Positions 1-10,212 of a DNA stretch of 64,000 bases are shown here, in pieces. The position numbers and the translations under genes were made by a program. Each line of letters begins with the position of its first letter. Within the stretch, counting starts at the first letter, position 1. The notes under the pieces are model-generated. The model saw nothing but the letters and a program-made list of their open reading frames with translations, did no database searches and had not been told where the DNA came from. This DNA is from Phaseolus vulgaris (taxonomy: Eukaryota; Streptophyta; Magnoliopsida; Fabales; Fabaceae), in NCBI RefSeq assembly GCF_000499845.2, contig NC_023750.2:34958699-35022698 (forward strand). The letters are read 5' to 3'.

Positions 1-13
1 TTTTTCCAAAAGA

Positions 14-95
14 TGCAGAATCGATTCTCTATATAGAAGTGATTTGGGAGAATCGATTTTGTGGTTTTTGAAGGTAGAAGGAGAATCGATTCTCC
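14..95. repeat. Three copies of a palindromic GAGAATCGATTCTC-type motif
   Basis: Three near-identical palindromes built on AGAATCGATT occur within 80 bases, at about 16-29, 49-60 and 82-95. They are separated by unrelated sequence of about 20 bases. Each could form a hairpin or serve as a symmetric protein-binding site. The window begins here, so the array may continue upstream. No gene can be assigned. Confidence 0.6.
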
Positions 96-299
96 CTTGT
101 GTGAGTAAAATGTTAGATTCTTTTATGTATTTTTTTTTTCCACATTCTCTTCATCACATTGCTTCTTCTTCTTCTTTCCAGTGCTTCTTCTTGTGCTCTT
201 CACCTTCAAATAAGTTTTTAATTATTTTTTTCTAAATATATTTACAGTTTAGTTTATGATGTGGTGTTACTTTTTTAATTTTTAAAAATATATTCACAT

Positions 300-1140
300 T
301 TTTTTTGTATATGTTTACTGTTATTATTTTTAATAAATATATTTATATTCTGTTATGTGTTTATTGTTTAGTTTATTTTGTCGTTTACAGTTTTTGTTTG
401 CAGATTTTTAAGAATGTAGTTATTTTTCATTATTATGTGGTTATGTTTTTGATTTTTTTTTTAATTTTTTTTGTATTTATCATTTTTAATCTTTATAAAT
501 GTATTTAAAATTTTGTATGTGTTTATTGTTTTTAAATTTTAAAAATTTATTTATATTTTCTTCTTCTTATTTTTTTACTGTTTTTACTGTTTTTATATTT
601 TTTATTATTTTCTGTTTACCGTTTAGTTTTTTATTTTTATTGTTTTTAATTTTATAAATATATATATATATATTATATCTTTATTGTTTTTATTTTTTTT
701 ATTAACAAGATACTGTTTAATTGCATTTGCATTTTTTTAGATTTTTACTCTGTTGATTATTTTTTTACGTATTTACTGTTTTCAACTTTTATAAATATAT
801 TTAGACCTTTATTTGTTTTTTTTATTATGTGTTTACTGTTTTTAATATTTATAAATGTATTTACAATTTTATTTATTTTTATAAATGTATTTATATTCTT
901 TTATATTATGTGTTTACTGCTTTTATATTTTTTATTATTTGTTTAATGTTTTTATATTTTTTATTATTATGTCTTTACAGTTTAATTTTTTATTTTATGT
1001 ATTTACTGTTTTTAATTTTTACAATTATATTTTTTTTTTGTTATTATGTGTTTGTTGCGTTTACTGTTTTTATATTTTTTATTATTATATGTTTACTTTT
1101 TACATTTTTTATTATTATGTGTTTACTTTTTTTTTTATCA
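300..1140. repeat. Degenerate T-rich quasi-tandem repeat
   Basis: The stretch repeats variants of a phrase like TGTTTACTGTTTTTAT followed by T-rich filler and TTATTATTATG, at irregular spacing of about 30-50 bases. Period and sequence drift strongly, so this is a decayed minisatellite or simple-sequence expansion. Long open frames here, full of Phe, Tyr, Ile and Leu, come from base composition and are not credible genes. Confidence 0.6.
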
Positions 1141-1199
1141 TTGGTAGTGGTATTAGTTGTGTATAGATTTAATTATCAGAATAAAACTACATCTTATCA

Positions 1200-1359
1200 C
1201 TATTAGTATTCTTCACCTAACCCTAATCATAATCTTAATCCTAACCTTAATGTTATTATAGTAACTCTAACTTAAATGATTAGAGTTATTCGTAACATAA
1301 ACTATTTCACATGTATCCATAAACTATTTTATGGTTGTCAATGACAAGGTCAAGATTGC
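1200..1359. other. Intergenic; short degenerate CCCTAA-like run
   Basis: About 1210-1275 contains degenerate repeats resembling CCTAACCCTAATC, similar to a plant interstitial telomere-like tract but imperfect and short. Nothing else is recognisable before the small reading frame at 1360. Confidence 0.3.
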
Positions 1360-1557
1360 ATGGATAACGAGAACAATTGGAAACCACTTTGGGACGACGA
1401 AGACATGAAAGAATTTGAGGATACAATTGCAATTTATAATGATCTTACTCGTGCGAACAAGAATCTAATTTCAAAAATACAAGAACAATTGAAAAGAAAT
1501 ACTGAACTTACATCAGTGATGATCCTTTGCATCATTGCTTTTGGTTTGAATTTGTAG
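1360..1557 (+). CDS. Small acidic ORF upstream of Harbinger transposase
   Basis: This frame of 65 codons begins MDNENNWKPLWDDEDMKEF and continues with a charged, probably helical stretch (ANKNLISKIQEQLKRNTEL). It is co-oriented with the transposase and ends about 36 bases before the first recognisable transposase codons. It may be the 5' exon of the transposase gene: CTTAG at about 1588-1592 could be a splice acceptor leading into FEPRKERCRQELMEYL. It could also be a separate small protein of the element. I do not recognise its family on sequence alone. Confidence 0.35.
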   Translation: MDNENNWKPLWDDEDMKEFEDTIAIYNDLTRANKNLISKIQEQLKRNTELTSVMILCIIAFGLNL

Positions 1558-1593
1558 CGTATGTTAAGTGATACAACAAACTCTATTACTTAG

Positions 1594-1734
1594 TTTGAAC
1601 CAAGAAAAGAGCGTTGTAGACAAGAATTGATGGAGTATTTGGTGCACACCGAACGTTCTCGTGACATTATTCGCATGGGACCAAAAGCTTTCATTCAATT
1701 ATGTGAACGGATTAGGGCAACCGAAGTTGTTAAG
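1594..1734 (+). pseudogene. Harbinger transposase, N-terminal fragment
   Basis: The frame reads RQELMEYLVHTERSRDIIRM, then a segment with FIQLCERIRATEVVK, the conserved N-terminal region before the DDE domain of plant PIF/Harbinger transposases. It breaks exactly at the LTR of element A at 1735. The next codons of the same frame resume at 6884 (DAYRSTVEEQVAKFL), after a 5-bp target duplication TTAAG. The break is therefore a clean retrotransposon insertion, not a deletion. Confidence 0.8.
1730..1734. repeat. Target-site duplication TTAAG of element A (left)
   Basis: TTAAG at 1730-1734 is repeated at 6879-6883, directly outside the two LTRs that start TGATGG and end CCATCA. Confidence 0.9.
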
Positions 1735-2434
1735 TGATGGCATTTCATGAAGGTCTTCTTGAATCATGTAAGAAAAAGTGGTGCGGAAGCTATGAAGGTG
1801 TGTGAGCAAGATCCTCCTAAGAGTGGTGTTGATCTTGAAGGTGCATGATATGTATGAAGCTAGGGAGGTTCGGCCAACCCAAGGAGGGGTGAAGGAGATG
1901 AAGTTTAGAGCCTAGAATTCTAGGGAGAAGCAAAGCTTGGCACAAAATGGCAGCATAACTTTACTCACAATAAACTTGAAAATACAAGGTGTAGGCTCCT
2001 CCTTTTATAGGCTAAGGAGGACCATAATGCAACCCTAATGCTAGCCAAATGAAATGTAAATGTGAAGCACATGGGTGCACATGGCACATGGGTGCACAAA
2101 TGAGCACATGGGGAGGGGTGTGTCTAGTTTTTATGCTCACCCCCTCCATGGGCTTTCTAGACCGGCCTTGGTAAATTTAGATGTTTTTTTTTAGAAACTC
2201 TAAGTTTACCTAGGTTGGTGTTTTAGGTGCCAAAATTAATTCTAAGAAAATTACAAATAAAGTTCCTATGCTAATTTTGACAAGAAATTAAAGTCTACTA
2301 TACACTAGAGTTTATGGCATTTGAACATGTAAAAGAACGTCTTCTTGGATCCTCTCGGCCATAACTCTATGGGTGGCCCAAATCTACCCTTTGGTGGGCT
2401 TGCATGTGGGCTTGTGCTTGGGCCTCTTCCATCA
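1735..2434 (-). repeat. Element A 3' LTR
   Basis: A 700-bp LTR bounded by TGATGG and CCATCA. It matches 6179-6878 almost perfectly; differences include G/A in the GTGTGTGAGCAAG stretch and one in the CCAAGGAGGGG stretch. It is read on the minus strand. Confidence 0.93.
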
Positions 2435-2448
2435 TCCCCTCCCTCTTG
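2435..2448 (-). other. Polypurine tract of element A
   Basis: On the minus strand CAAGAGGGAGGGGA lies directly upstream of the 3' LTR. This is the expected site where plus-strand DNA synthesis begins. The same tract is found in elements B and C. Confidence 0.85.
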
Positions 2449-2462
2449 AAAAGGATTTGTCC

Positions 2463-4316
2463 TCAAATCCATTGCTTCTTCTTCTTCATGGCTAGGGGAA
2501 TGGATGTGGCTGGATGGTGTCCATCATCTCCTTCTCCTTGAGAAGATCTATCCTCAGATCTAGAGATTTGATCTCGGATAGCAGCCTCTTGCTTCGCCAA
2601 AGCTTGTCCTCCTGGGTCAAACGTCCACCTATAGAAATAATCAAATAAGGCATAGGTGTTAGTTTGCAAATTAATTTTACTAGGTTGCCATTTTTGTTTT
2701 TCTTTTGGTTTTGGCAACCTTGGACAAAGTTTCTCTTTTAATGGTTGTGTGTGGTCTCTAATCATCTTATGTATTTTAAAAGGTTCATTTGTGGTTACTT
2801 TCTCTTTAGGCATAAATCCTATAGAAGATGGTAACAACTTAAAAGGAGAAAGATGATTGAACCCACACATAACTTTAAAAGTAGAAATATAAGTAGTTTT
2901 GTGAACTACTTTATGGTATGTTTGCTCACCTCTAGAGTTGTGTGTGCACTTCATGTTTATTCTAGGCATAGTAGAAAGAGCTAGATTTTCAAATATATTT
3001 TGACCATGCGTTTGAGGATGATAAGAATTTAAAGTGTGCAATTTAGTTGCAAGTTTTCCAAAGGAAATCCTCAAATCATGGTTTGTGAAATTTGGAACTC
3101 TATTCAACACTATGCTTGAAGATAAACCATGAAGATGTATGACTTCTCTAGAGAAGAGTTTATCCATAACCATGAAGATTGAATCACAACCTTTTGTTGT
3201 CCTAGGGAGTTTTAATATGAAATTTATATCTTCCCAAGGATCATTTGCAAAAGGTGAAGGAGTATAGAGTTTATGAGACATTGCCTTGGGCGTAGTTTGA
3301 AAACAAGAATTGTACCTAAGGTAATGTCTTTGAACTTGTTTTCTCATGGGGGACAAAAGTTTTCCTTTTAAAAGCTCTAGAGTTTTATCAACTCTAATTT
3401 GTCCCATGAGTGCTCCTTCATGAAGACTTTTTCTCTTATGTGTAAGGATAGTCTCGTTGTGACAACCATTGTTTATAAGGTTTTGTACATTTTGCAATGG
3501 TTGTCTCAATAAGACATGACAAGTTTCTTTAGGCACTACTTCACCTAAAAATTTGTTTTTGTAGATGCTTATAAAAAACTTGACATTCACTTGGTGATAT
3601 CCTAGCACATATGAAAAATAATCTATTTCATTTTTATCTATGCAAGCTTCTTTTAAAGACTCTTCTTTTTCACTTAGGCTTGCAAGTGTTCCTTTACAAA
3701 AGGTAAGGCTTTGAGGTTGTTCAACAAGACACATATTTTCAAAGGTATTTTTAAATCTTTGGTCTTGTTGAATGACCTTGTGGGAAGGAACACTCTTCTC
3801 CCACGCCTTTTGTTCTTCAAGGGTCTTCTCATGCTTTTCTTTTTCTTCTTTTTCTTTAGCTTCCCTTTCGACTTCCCCTCTCTTCTTTTTTATTTTTCTG
3901 TCCTTTCTTTCTTTATGGGAAGCAAACAATTTTTCTACCCTCATTTCCCAATCTAGGCAAGCTTCTATATTTTCTTTTCCATGGAAATGGGGTTGGTCTA
4001 CCCTAACCTCTCTTGGGTTTTCTTGTTCTTTTCTATCTCTTCTATGTCTTCTAGGGGGTGCTTGATAATAATCATTTACTCTAATTCTTCCCTCCCCAAA
4101 AGAATCATGATCTTTAGAGATATATGCATGAGAAGGTAATTTTTTTAGAATGTGAGACTTCTCATCCTTTGCTTTAGTCAAAACATTAAGTTTAGTCTCA
4201 CTCTCCAATTGTCTATATGCAATTGATTGCACAGTTTGTGAAACTTCTTTCAAAAGAATTTTTAAAGATTTTAATTCACTTCCAATAGACTTTGTAGAAT
4301 GAGAAGAAGAAGACAT
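2463..4316 (-). CDS. Element A chimeric Gag-N / ex-protease / ex-integrase protein
   Basis: This 617-aa open frame starts MSSSSHSTKSIGSEL, the Gag start shared by the whole family. Residues 1 to about 130 match the CRM-1 Gag N-terminus (NDYYQAPPRR, then LDWEMRVEKLF). Most of Gag, including the CCHC knuckle, and the true protease are absent; a lysine/glutamate-rich linker leads to KAWEKSVPSHKV. About residues 240-300 resemble the C-terminal half of the family protease (EVVPKETCHVLLRQPLQN). About 300-500 is an integrase relic (MGQIRVDKTLELLKGK, SYHPQTHGQN). Relative to CRM-1 the first catalytic Asp is Asn, the second is Asn and the Glu is Ile; one zinc His is Gln and one zinc Cys is Tyr. RT and RNase H are missing. 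The C-terminus contains WTFDPGGQALAKQEAAIRDQ, of unknown role. The frame is intact despite loss of catalysis. Confidence 0.75.
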   Translation of the reverse strand: MSSSSHSTKSIGSELKSLKILLKEVSQTVQSIAYRQLESETKLNVLTKAKDEKSHILKKLPSHAYISKDHDSFGEGRIRVNDYYQAPPRRHRRDRKEQENPREVRVDQPHFHGKENIEACLDWEMRVEKLFASHKERKDRKIKKKRGEVEREAKEKEEKEKHEKTLEEQKAWEKSVPSHKVIQQDQRFKNTFENMCLVEQPQSLTFCKGTLASLSEKEESLKEACIDKNEIDYFSYVLGYHQVNVKFFISIYKNKFLGEVVPKETCHVLLRQPLQNVQNLINNGCHNETILTHKRKSLHEGALMGQIRVDKTLELLKGKLLSPMRKQVQRHYLRYNSCFQTTPKAMSHKLYTPSPFANDPWEDINFILKLPRTTKGCDSIFMVMDKLFSREVIHLHGLSSSIVLNRVPNFTNHDLRISFGKLATKLHTLNSYHPQTHGQNIFENLALSTMPRINMKCTHNSRGEQTYHKVVHKTTYISTFKVMCGFNHLSPFKLLPSSIGFMPKEKVTTNEPFKIHKMIRDHTQPLKEKLCPRLPKPKEKQKWQPSKINLQTNTYALFDYFYRWTFDPGGQALAKQEAAIRDQISRSEDRSSQGEGDDGHHPATSIPLAMKKKKQWI

Positions 4317-6163
4317 GGCTAAAGTTTTTGTGTATATAAGTGTTTTACCTTAAGGAAATTTAGGAAAGTCAAAGAAGGTAGTTTTCCAGGTAAGGGAGGT
4401 GAGTCACAAAGGACTACTTAAGTACCAAGCCTTTGCCTTAGCCAAAAACTATCCCTCAATGTCTTCACACAAAACTTCCTCTTAGTAAACTACTTAGAAC
4501 ACAATTAAGTTGAGAAATCAAAACTTTTTTTTCAATGCAAAAAAACAATGTATGCTAACTAATCAACAAAGCTAGACGGTTTATCACAAACTTAACAAAA
4601 TAATCATGCAAAGCGTCACTAACTAAGCAAAAGAAAAGACAATTACAAACAATTAACAATTGCTAATTAAGAATTATATACTAGTCGGCCCTAGGTGAGG
4701 CTTCTTGGACACTTTGAGCCCTTGAAGACACACTCACCGTCTAAATCGTAATTAAGAGGTAATTAACACAAATTAAGTTGCAAGGAAATTAAGAAAACTC
4801 CCTTTGTTGATCCTCTTTTTGCTAAATGCACTTCCTTGTTGTCTTTGTTTGTTGGCCCTCCAAGTGTTTGTAGTGTTTTCAAGAAAGCTTGTTTCGGCCT
4901 TGGCTTTGTTTCCCCTTAGAATGAAGGTTTTAATTCTCCAATTCCAGCACCGATCAAAATACTAGACCTTACCCAAGTCAAGTTTCCATTCAATTAAGCA
5001 CCAAAGGAGAAATAAATTCCAGCACCAAATTAGAGGTCAAAGAACAAAAGCAAGAAACAATTTAATTGAATAAAACAGTACCACCAAAAGGAGTTAGATT
5101 ATGACAACTAGAAAGAGGTTCAAGAAATATTAAGCAAGCAAATAAAAGGTACCAAAACAAAGGTAGGCACACAAAAGAATCCTAAGAATGGCACTAGATT
5201 TAGATGACCAAATAAAAAAAACAGCACCACTGGAAAATGTTGTGGGCCAGAAACGTGTTTTTTCCCCAATTTATGCTGAGCTGTGTTTTTAAGATATGAT
5301 TCTGAAATTTGATATGCCAGATATTCAAGATCTTAGCTAAAATCTGGCTTTGGAATCACTCAAAACGCATGCACCAATTTGTTTTAATAAATTTTGCAAT
5401 TTTGGTGTTCAGTTACGCCAGCTGTAGCGCCTCAGATTTGCACACTGATTTTAAATGATTTATCATTTTTTTTCTGTTGCTTCTTTTGGACTAATTCTTT
5501 TTTTGTCCTTTCTATAACACTTCAAACTTGCAAATTCCAGAGAATCAAAATTTTCCTATGAGTGAAAATATTTTTCTGGATCAAAACAGTCAGCACAGAA
5601 AATCTGAAACAGGGGATTCTGAAAACTGGAAACAAAAACAGCAAGATACCAAAGTTTAGACACAATGGAAATTTGTGAAATAGAATTGTGTAGGATCTAA
5701 ACACAATATGAACTCAAACTAAAATTAAAAAGGCACCAAAAGATCAAAGAACAGCAGATTCAAAGCAATTAAAGATACCCAAAATCAAAAAAACAATCAA
5801 GCCAAATAAAGGACTACTAAGAATTGTTGACAATGTGGATGAACATGACATGACAAAACATATAAGATTCAGAAATTAAAGACTCAAAAGCATAATATGA
5901 ACCAAATAATGAAAGCAATAAAGACTCAAAAGCCTAAAAGAAAATAGCAACTCAAAGGTGTATGGAATCCTATCACAATTTGCACAAGAACTTGTTCAAG
6001 ATCAATTGAACAAAAGTGCTTCGGTTGGATCTTCCACAAAGCACACCAAAACAATTAAAATGTAAAAAACAGCAAGACAATTATGGAAAATAAGATGAAC
6101 AACATGAAAGTAAAGAAGAACTAAAAATGAAAGACCAAAAGCAACTCATCTTGAAGAACCATA
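4317..6163 (-). other. Element A untranslated leader (about 1.8 kb)
   Basis: This is non-coding sequence between the primer site and the Gag start, homologous to the leaders of B, C, CRM-1 and CRM-2. It includes a conserved hairpin-like block at 4693-4738. Short frames such as 5522-5704 are not conserved as proteins. Confidence 0.75.
4693..4738 (-). promoter_or_regulatory. Conserved leader element (element A copy)
   Basis: On the minus strand the block opens ACGGTGAGTGTGTCTTCAAG and closes AAGAAGCCTCACCTAG. GGTGAG and CTCACC can pair around a loop of about 34 bases, and GGTGAGT also matches a plant splice donor. It is present in all five related elements of the window. A role in packaging, dimerisation or splicing is inference. 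Confidence 0.5.
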
Positions 6164-6178
6164 GCTCATGATACCAAA
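6164..6178 (-). other. Primer binding site of element A
   Basis: The minus strand reads TTTGGTATCATGAGC next to the 5' LTR. It matches the initiator tRNA-Met site TGGTATCAGAGC except for one extra T after ATCA. CRM-1 has the same extra base; B, C and CRM-2 have the standard site. Confidence 0.75.
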
Positions 6179-6878
6179 TGATGGCATTTCATGAAGGTCT
6201 TCTTGAATCATGTAAGAAAAAGTGGTGCGGAAGCTATGAAGGTGTGTGAACAAGATCCTCCTAAGAGTGGTGTTGATCTTGAAGGTGCATGATATGTATG
6301 AAGCTAGGGAGGTTCGGCCAACCCAAGGAGAGGTGAAGGAGATGAAGTTTAGAGCCTAGAATTCTAGGGAGAAGCAAAGCTTGGCACAAAATGGCAGCAT
6401 AAATTTACTCACAATAAACTTGAAAATACAAGGTGTAGGCTCCTCCTTTTATAGGCTAAGGAGGACCATAATGCAACCCTAATGCTAGCCAAATGAAATG
6501 TAAATGTGAAGCACATGGGTGCACATGGCACATGGGTGCACAAATGAGCACATGGGGAGGGGTGTGTCTAGTTTTTATGCTCACCCCCTCCATGGGCTTT
6601 CTAGACCGGCCTTGGTAAATTTAGATGTTTTTTTTTAGAAACTCTAAGTTTACCTAGGTTGGTGTTTTAGGTGCCAAAATTAATTCTAAGAAAATTACAA
6701 ATAAAGTTCCTATGCTAATTTTGACAAGAAATTAAAGTCTACTATACACTAGAGTTTATGGCATTTGAACATGTAAAACAACGTCTTCTTGGATCCTCTC
6801 GGCCATAACTCTATGGGTGGCCCAAATCTACCCTTTGGTGGGCTTGCATGTGGGCTTGTGCTTGGGCCTCTTCCATCA
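6179..6878 (-). repeat. Element A 5' LTR
   Basis: A 700-bp copy of 1735-2434, again TGATGG to CCATCA, flanked on the right by TTAAG at 6879-6883. It carries the minus-strand promoter. Confidence 0.93.
6445..6454 (-). promoter_or_regulatory. TATA box in element A 5' LTR
   Basis: CTATAAAAGG on the minus strand lies mid-LTR, where plant LTR promoters usually sit. The same box is at 2001-2010 in the other LTR and at 39879-39888 in element C. Confidence 0.55.
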
Positions 6879-6883
6879 TTAAG

Positions 6884-7123
6884 GATGCATATCGTTCAAC
6901 AGTTGAAGAACAAGTTGCTAAATTTCTTCATATTATTGGACATAACGTCAAGAATCGAAGTGTTTCATTTTTTTTCCATCGGTCTGGAGAAACAGTTTCT
7001 CGTCACTTTCACAACATATTAAATGCAATTTTGATGTTGGAAGGACAATTCATAAAGCAAGCAGATGGTATTGATGTCCAACCCCAAATCTTACACAACA
7101 ATCGATTTTTCCCTTACTTTAAG
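6884..7123 (+). pseudogene. Harbinger transposase, middle exon after insertion
   Basis: The transposase frame resumes immediately after the TTAAG duplication with DAYRSTVEEQVAKFLHIIGH, then RSGETVSRHFHNIL, the helical region before the catalytic core in PIF/Harbinger transposases. The exon ends FFPYFK at 7123 before GT. An intron of 87 bases (7124-7210, GT to AG) separates it from the next exon. Confidence 0.85.
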
Positions 7124-7210
7124 GTTTGTTTATTACAAATTTCCTTTACAATTCTCATAATGTCTTTTGTATTTGTATTTGTTTAGACCTGAAATTTTGG
7201 TTACCATTAG

Positions 7211-7440
7211 GATTGTTTAGGGGCCATTGATGGCACTCATGTATGTGTGAAGGTTCCACGTGCTAATGCACCTCGTTTTCGAGGAAGAAAAGATTGGCCA
7301 ACTCAAAACGTATTCGCGGCTTGTGATTTGGATATGAAATTCACGTATGTTCTAGCTGGGTGGGAAGGAACAACCTCAAATTCGAGGATATTGAAGGAGG
7401 CTTTCATAGGAGAGGATCCTTAGGTTATTCCAGAAGGCAA
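7211..7440 (+). pseudogene. Harbinger transposase, catalytic exon with nonsense codon
   Basis: The exon begins DCLGAIDGTHVCVKVPRANA, carrying the first catalytic Asp in AIDGTHV. The second Asp is in VFAACDLDMKF. Codons 7421-7423 are TAG where relatives usually have Trp (DP-stop-VIPEGK), so the copy cannot make a full enzyme unless suppressed. A second intron probably spans about 7440-7525; its exact donor could not be fixed. Confidence 0.8.
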
Positions 7441-7525
7441 GTTTAAGGTGTTTGAGAATTCATAACAATAGATACAAAAGTGATAATATACATAACTAAT
7501 GGATGTTTCCTTGGAATGTTTGTAG

Positions 7526-7974
7526 GAAAATACTATCTTGGCGATGCAGGTTTTATGTTAAAACCACAAATATTAACACCTTATCGTGGGGTTAGATACC
7601 ACTTGAAAGAGTATTCTCGAAGAGGACCACAGGATTCAAGAGAATTGTTTAATCATCGTCATTCGTCGCTTAGAAATGTAATTGAAAGGACATTTGGTGT
7701 CATGAAAAAACGTTTCTCAATTATAGCTAGTGGGACCGAGCCACATTACGATTTGCATACCATGACAAATATTATTTTAGCTTGTTGTATTTTGCACAAC
7801 TTTCTTCGCGGAGTGGACAATGATGACTCTTTAATAGAAGAAGTGGATCGTGAATTGTTGCAACAAGATATACAAGTTTCAGCTTCTCAAGTCCGTGACG
7901 ATGATCATAGACTAGGTTCACACATTAGGGACACTATAGCAAATGAAATGTGGCAAGATTATGTAAACAATTGA
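7526..7974 (+). pseudogene. Harbinger transposase, C-terminal exon
   Basis: KYYLGDAGFMLKPQILTPYR is followed by RNVIERTFGVMKKRF, which holds the catalytic Glu, and by ILACCILHNFLRGVDNDDSL, the standard C-terminal block of the DDE_4 superfamily. The frame is open from 7480 to 7974, but the first codons of that stretch are probably intronic. It is downstream of a nonsense codon in the previous exon. Confidence 0.85.
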
Positions 7975-8043
7975 TACTGTACTAAATGTTGTTTTATATT
8001 ATGCTTACTCTATTTGGTCCTAACTTTCATAATGCTTGTTTAG

Positions 8044-8328
8044 ATGGATCGTAGTAAAAGTGTTCAGCTATCCATTGGGTTCACACAAACAACAAAGTGG
8101 ACCACGAATATGGATTTTATCCTGCTTAATGCCATGGTGGACGAGGCACGACGAGGGTCGAGAATCGATGGCAGTTGGACGACTCAGGGATATAATAACA
8201 TTGTACTTGCATTACACGAGACCGGACTCCCTGCCATTACGAAAAATAATGTAAAGAACCGACAAAAATGTTTGAAGAACAGGTGGCGGGAGGTCCACGA
8301 CCTATTTAGTGGTCCAGGACAGTATTGA
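8044..8328 (+). CDS. Myb/SANT-like DNA-binding partner of Harbinger transposase
   Basis: A 94-aa frame with one Myb/SANT-like domain: WTTNMDFILLNAMVDEARRG, then DGSWTTQGYNNIV and KNRQKCLKNRWREVHDLFSG. In plant PIF/Harbinger elements this second protein works with the transposase to bind the transposon ends and assist nuclear entry. It lies 70 bases after the transposase on the same strand. It is short compared with the family, whose proteins usually continue with a longer C-terminal region, so it is probably truncated at 8328. An alternative is a decayed host trihelix-like gene, which the neighbouring transposase makes unlikely. Confidence 0.75.
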   Translation: MDRSKSVQLSIGFTQTTKWTTNMDFILLNAMVDEARRGSRIDGSWTTQGYNNIVLALHETGLPAITKNNVKNRQKCLKNRWREVHDLFSGPGQY

Positions 8329-10204
8329 TTATTTAATTTTGTTAAAAAGAATAATTGTATTAAAAAAATTAAAAAGTATTAGCTATAATTTTTCAACTAT
8401 GTTTATTTCTATCTAGTCTCTAATTCTTTTCTTACTACAAATAATAATGATAATAATAACAACTTATATGTTTTTAAAAATTCACTCCAATTGTTGTTGA
8501 AAGATTATTATTAAAATTATTAGAATCACTAAATAATACATAAAAAAAATTAAACATAATATAATAATTTTATAATACTGAAAACTAAAATAAAACATAA
8601 ATTTTCGAGGTTCATAACATTTAAAATACATTAAAACATTCAAATAAAATGTGTTATTATATTTAAATTTAAATTTTAAATTAATATTTATTAACATTTT
8701 TAACCATGCATGTAAAATAAAATTGATCACATTATTAAAAATTTGTTTCTTATTGATAGATTTAGTTTTAATGGAATAAATACATATATGTAGGTTTTAT
8801 TTTTCTACATAAATTATTTGAAATTTGATCAGCTTATTAAAAAATTATTTTTTTATTTGTATATTTAAAGGATGAATTTGGTTTTAATAAAGTAATTTTT
8901 TTTACATGTAAATATTATTAAATATATTAAATAAATAAAATGTAAAACAGTTAAGGTATATTAGATACATATCTATTTAATTAATTTTATTAAATTCTTT
9001 ATTTACTGTTATTTTATCCTTGGAAAAATAAAAATTTAAGATATAAAAGTAACATGGCTAATAATATACTAAAAATTTGCTATTTTAATTTTTATTTCGA
9101 AAAAATTAGTTTATATTATTTTAAACAAATATTAGTTGTACATTAATATACTATATGATAACTGAATTTCTATTTTAAAGTGATTTTAAATAAAATATAA
9201 TTATTTAATTTAAAATTAATTTGAGAGAAAAATATTCTTTTGTAATTATTATATTCCATAAAACATATTTTAGAGGAATAAAATTTAAATTAATATAGTT
9301 TTAAAATTATTTAAACTTTTCTCCGTGGTGCATTTAGTTTTTTTTTCCACATAAATTATTTAAAATATAATTACATCATCAAAATATTCTTTCTCATTTG
9401 TATATTTAATTGATGGATTTAGTTTTAATATAATATTTTTTTAATCTAAATTAATTAAATAAAAAAAGTTTAAATAGTATAATGTTATAAGAAAAAAATA
9501 CGAAATATCATTATTCACATATTATTATTCTGTAATAATAATAATAATGTGTTTTTAAGAAAGTCTTTTTGTTACAAAACATTGTCATTTTGTTCTAAAT
9601 GTGAAAAAAAATGAAAATTATGATTGCAAAATGTGTGAAAAACTGGTAAAAACGGTGACATATAGCATAACAACATGCGTGTCTACGTGCTGGCCAACAT
9701 AAGAATTTGTTTTTTTTTTAAAAATTAAAATTTCATTAATTATAAAAAAATTTATTCCTACTACTAAAAAAATAATTTTTATCAGTGTTTCAATTCATTT
9801 AATTAAGATAAAAAATATAAATTCAAGTATGAGGATTGTTAGAAGGCTTGATTAAAAATAATTAAAAAATTTCTTTGTATCTATTTTTTCCTATATATGT
9901 GTGTAAATGTATAAGAGTATCTTATCAAAGTTTTGCTACAAAATATTTTAATGAAGATGACTATTTTTTTAACTATCCTATTGAAATATCTTTTCTATAT
10001 TATTTTTTTATTAACAAATTTTAAATATAAGACTTTACTTAAAACTAAATTCACTCTCACTCTTAATATTAACTCCTCTAAATGATTAAAATAAAACATT
10101 CTTTTTTTAGTACATTAAATTTAATTTTTTAAATAAAATAAATAAAAGTGATACTGCAATAATGAGTGAATGAGATATATTTTTTTTAAAAATAAATAAT
10201 TATT
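8329..10204. other. AT-rich intergenic sequence
   Basis: Very AT-rich DNA with only short fortuitous frames. No domains or structured repeats were recognised. Confidence 0.6.
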
Positions 10205-10212
10205 TTTTATTT

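Larger units (their letters stand above)
1735..6878 (-). mobile_element. Element A: non-autonomous CRM-related LTR retrotransposon
   Basis: This 5144-bp element has two 700-bp LTRs (1735-2434 and 6179-6878), perfect 5-bp target duplications, a purine tract next to the left LTR and an initiator-Met primer site next to the right LTR. It is therefore transcribed on the minus strand. The LTRs differ by only about four substitutions by eye, so insertion is recent. It has no reverse transcriptase or RNase H. It carries one long frame (2463-4316) joining a Gag N-terminus to a decayed protease-like and integrase-like module. Element C (39457-44620) is the same family, and element B shares the internal module. 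Confidence 0.9.
1360..8330 (+). mobile_element. PIF/Harbinger DNA transposon, interrupted by LTR element A
   Basis: This is a plus-strand DNA transposon with the two-gene layout typical of plant PIF/Harbinger elements: a DDE transposase (pieces 1594-1734, 6884-7123, 7211-7440 and about 7530-7974) and a downstream Myb/SANT-like protein (8044-8328). An LTR retrotransposon sits inside the transposase at 1735-6878. Terminal inverted repeats and the TTA-type target duplication were not located, so the outer limits are approximate. A nonsense codon in the transposase shows the copy is inactive. Confidence 0.8.

Noticed and set aside
305..1206. Long hydrophobic frames (Phe/Tyr/Ile/Leu rich) in the T-rich region
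   Set aside because: They follow the T-rich repeat composition in several frames at once and show no domain or start context.
1205..1275. Interstitial telomere array
   Set aside because: Only a few imperfect CCTAA-like units; too short and irregular.
3711..4065. Plus-strand Phe/Ser-rich frames opposite the element A ORF
   Set aside because: Shadows of the lysine/glutamate-rich linker coded on the minus strand.
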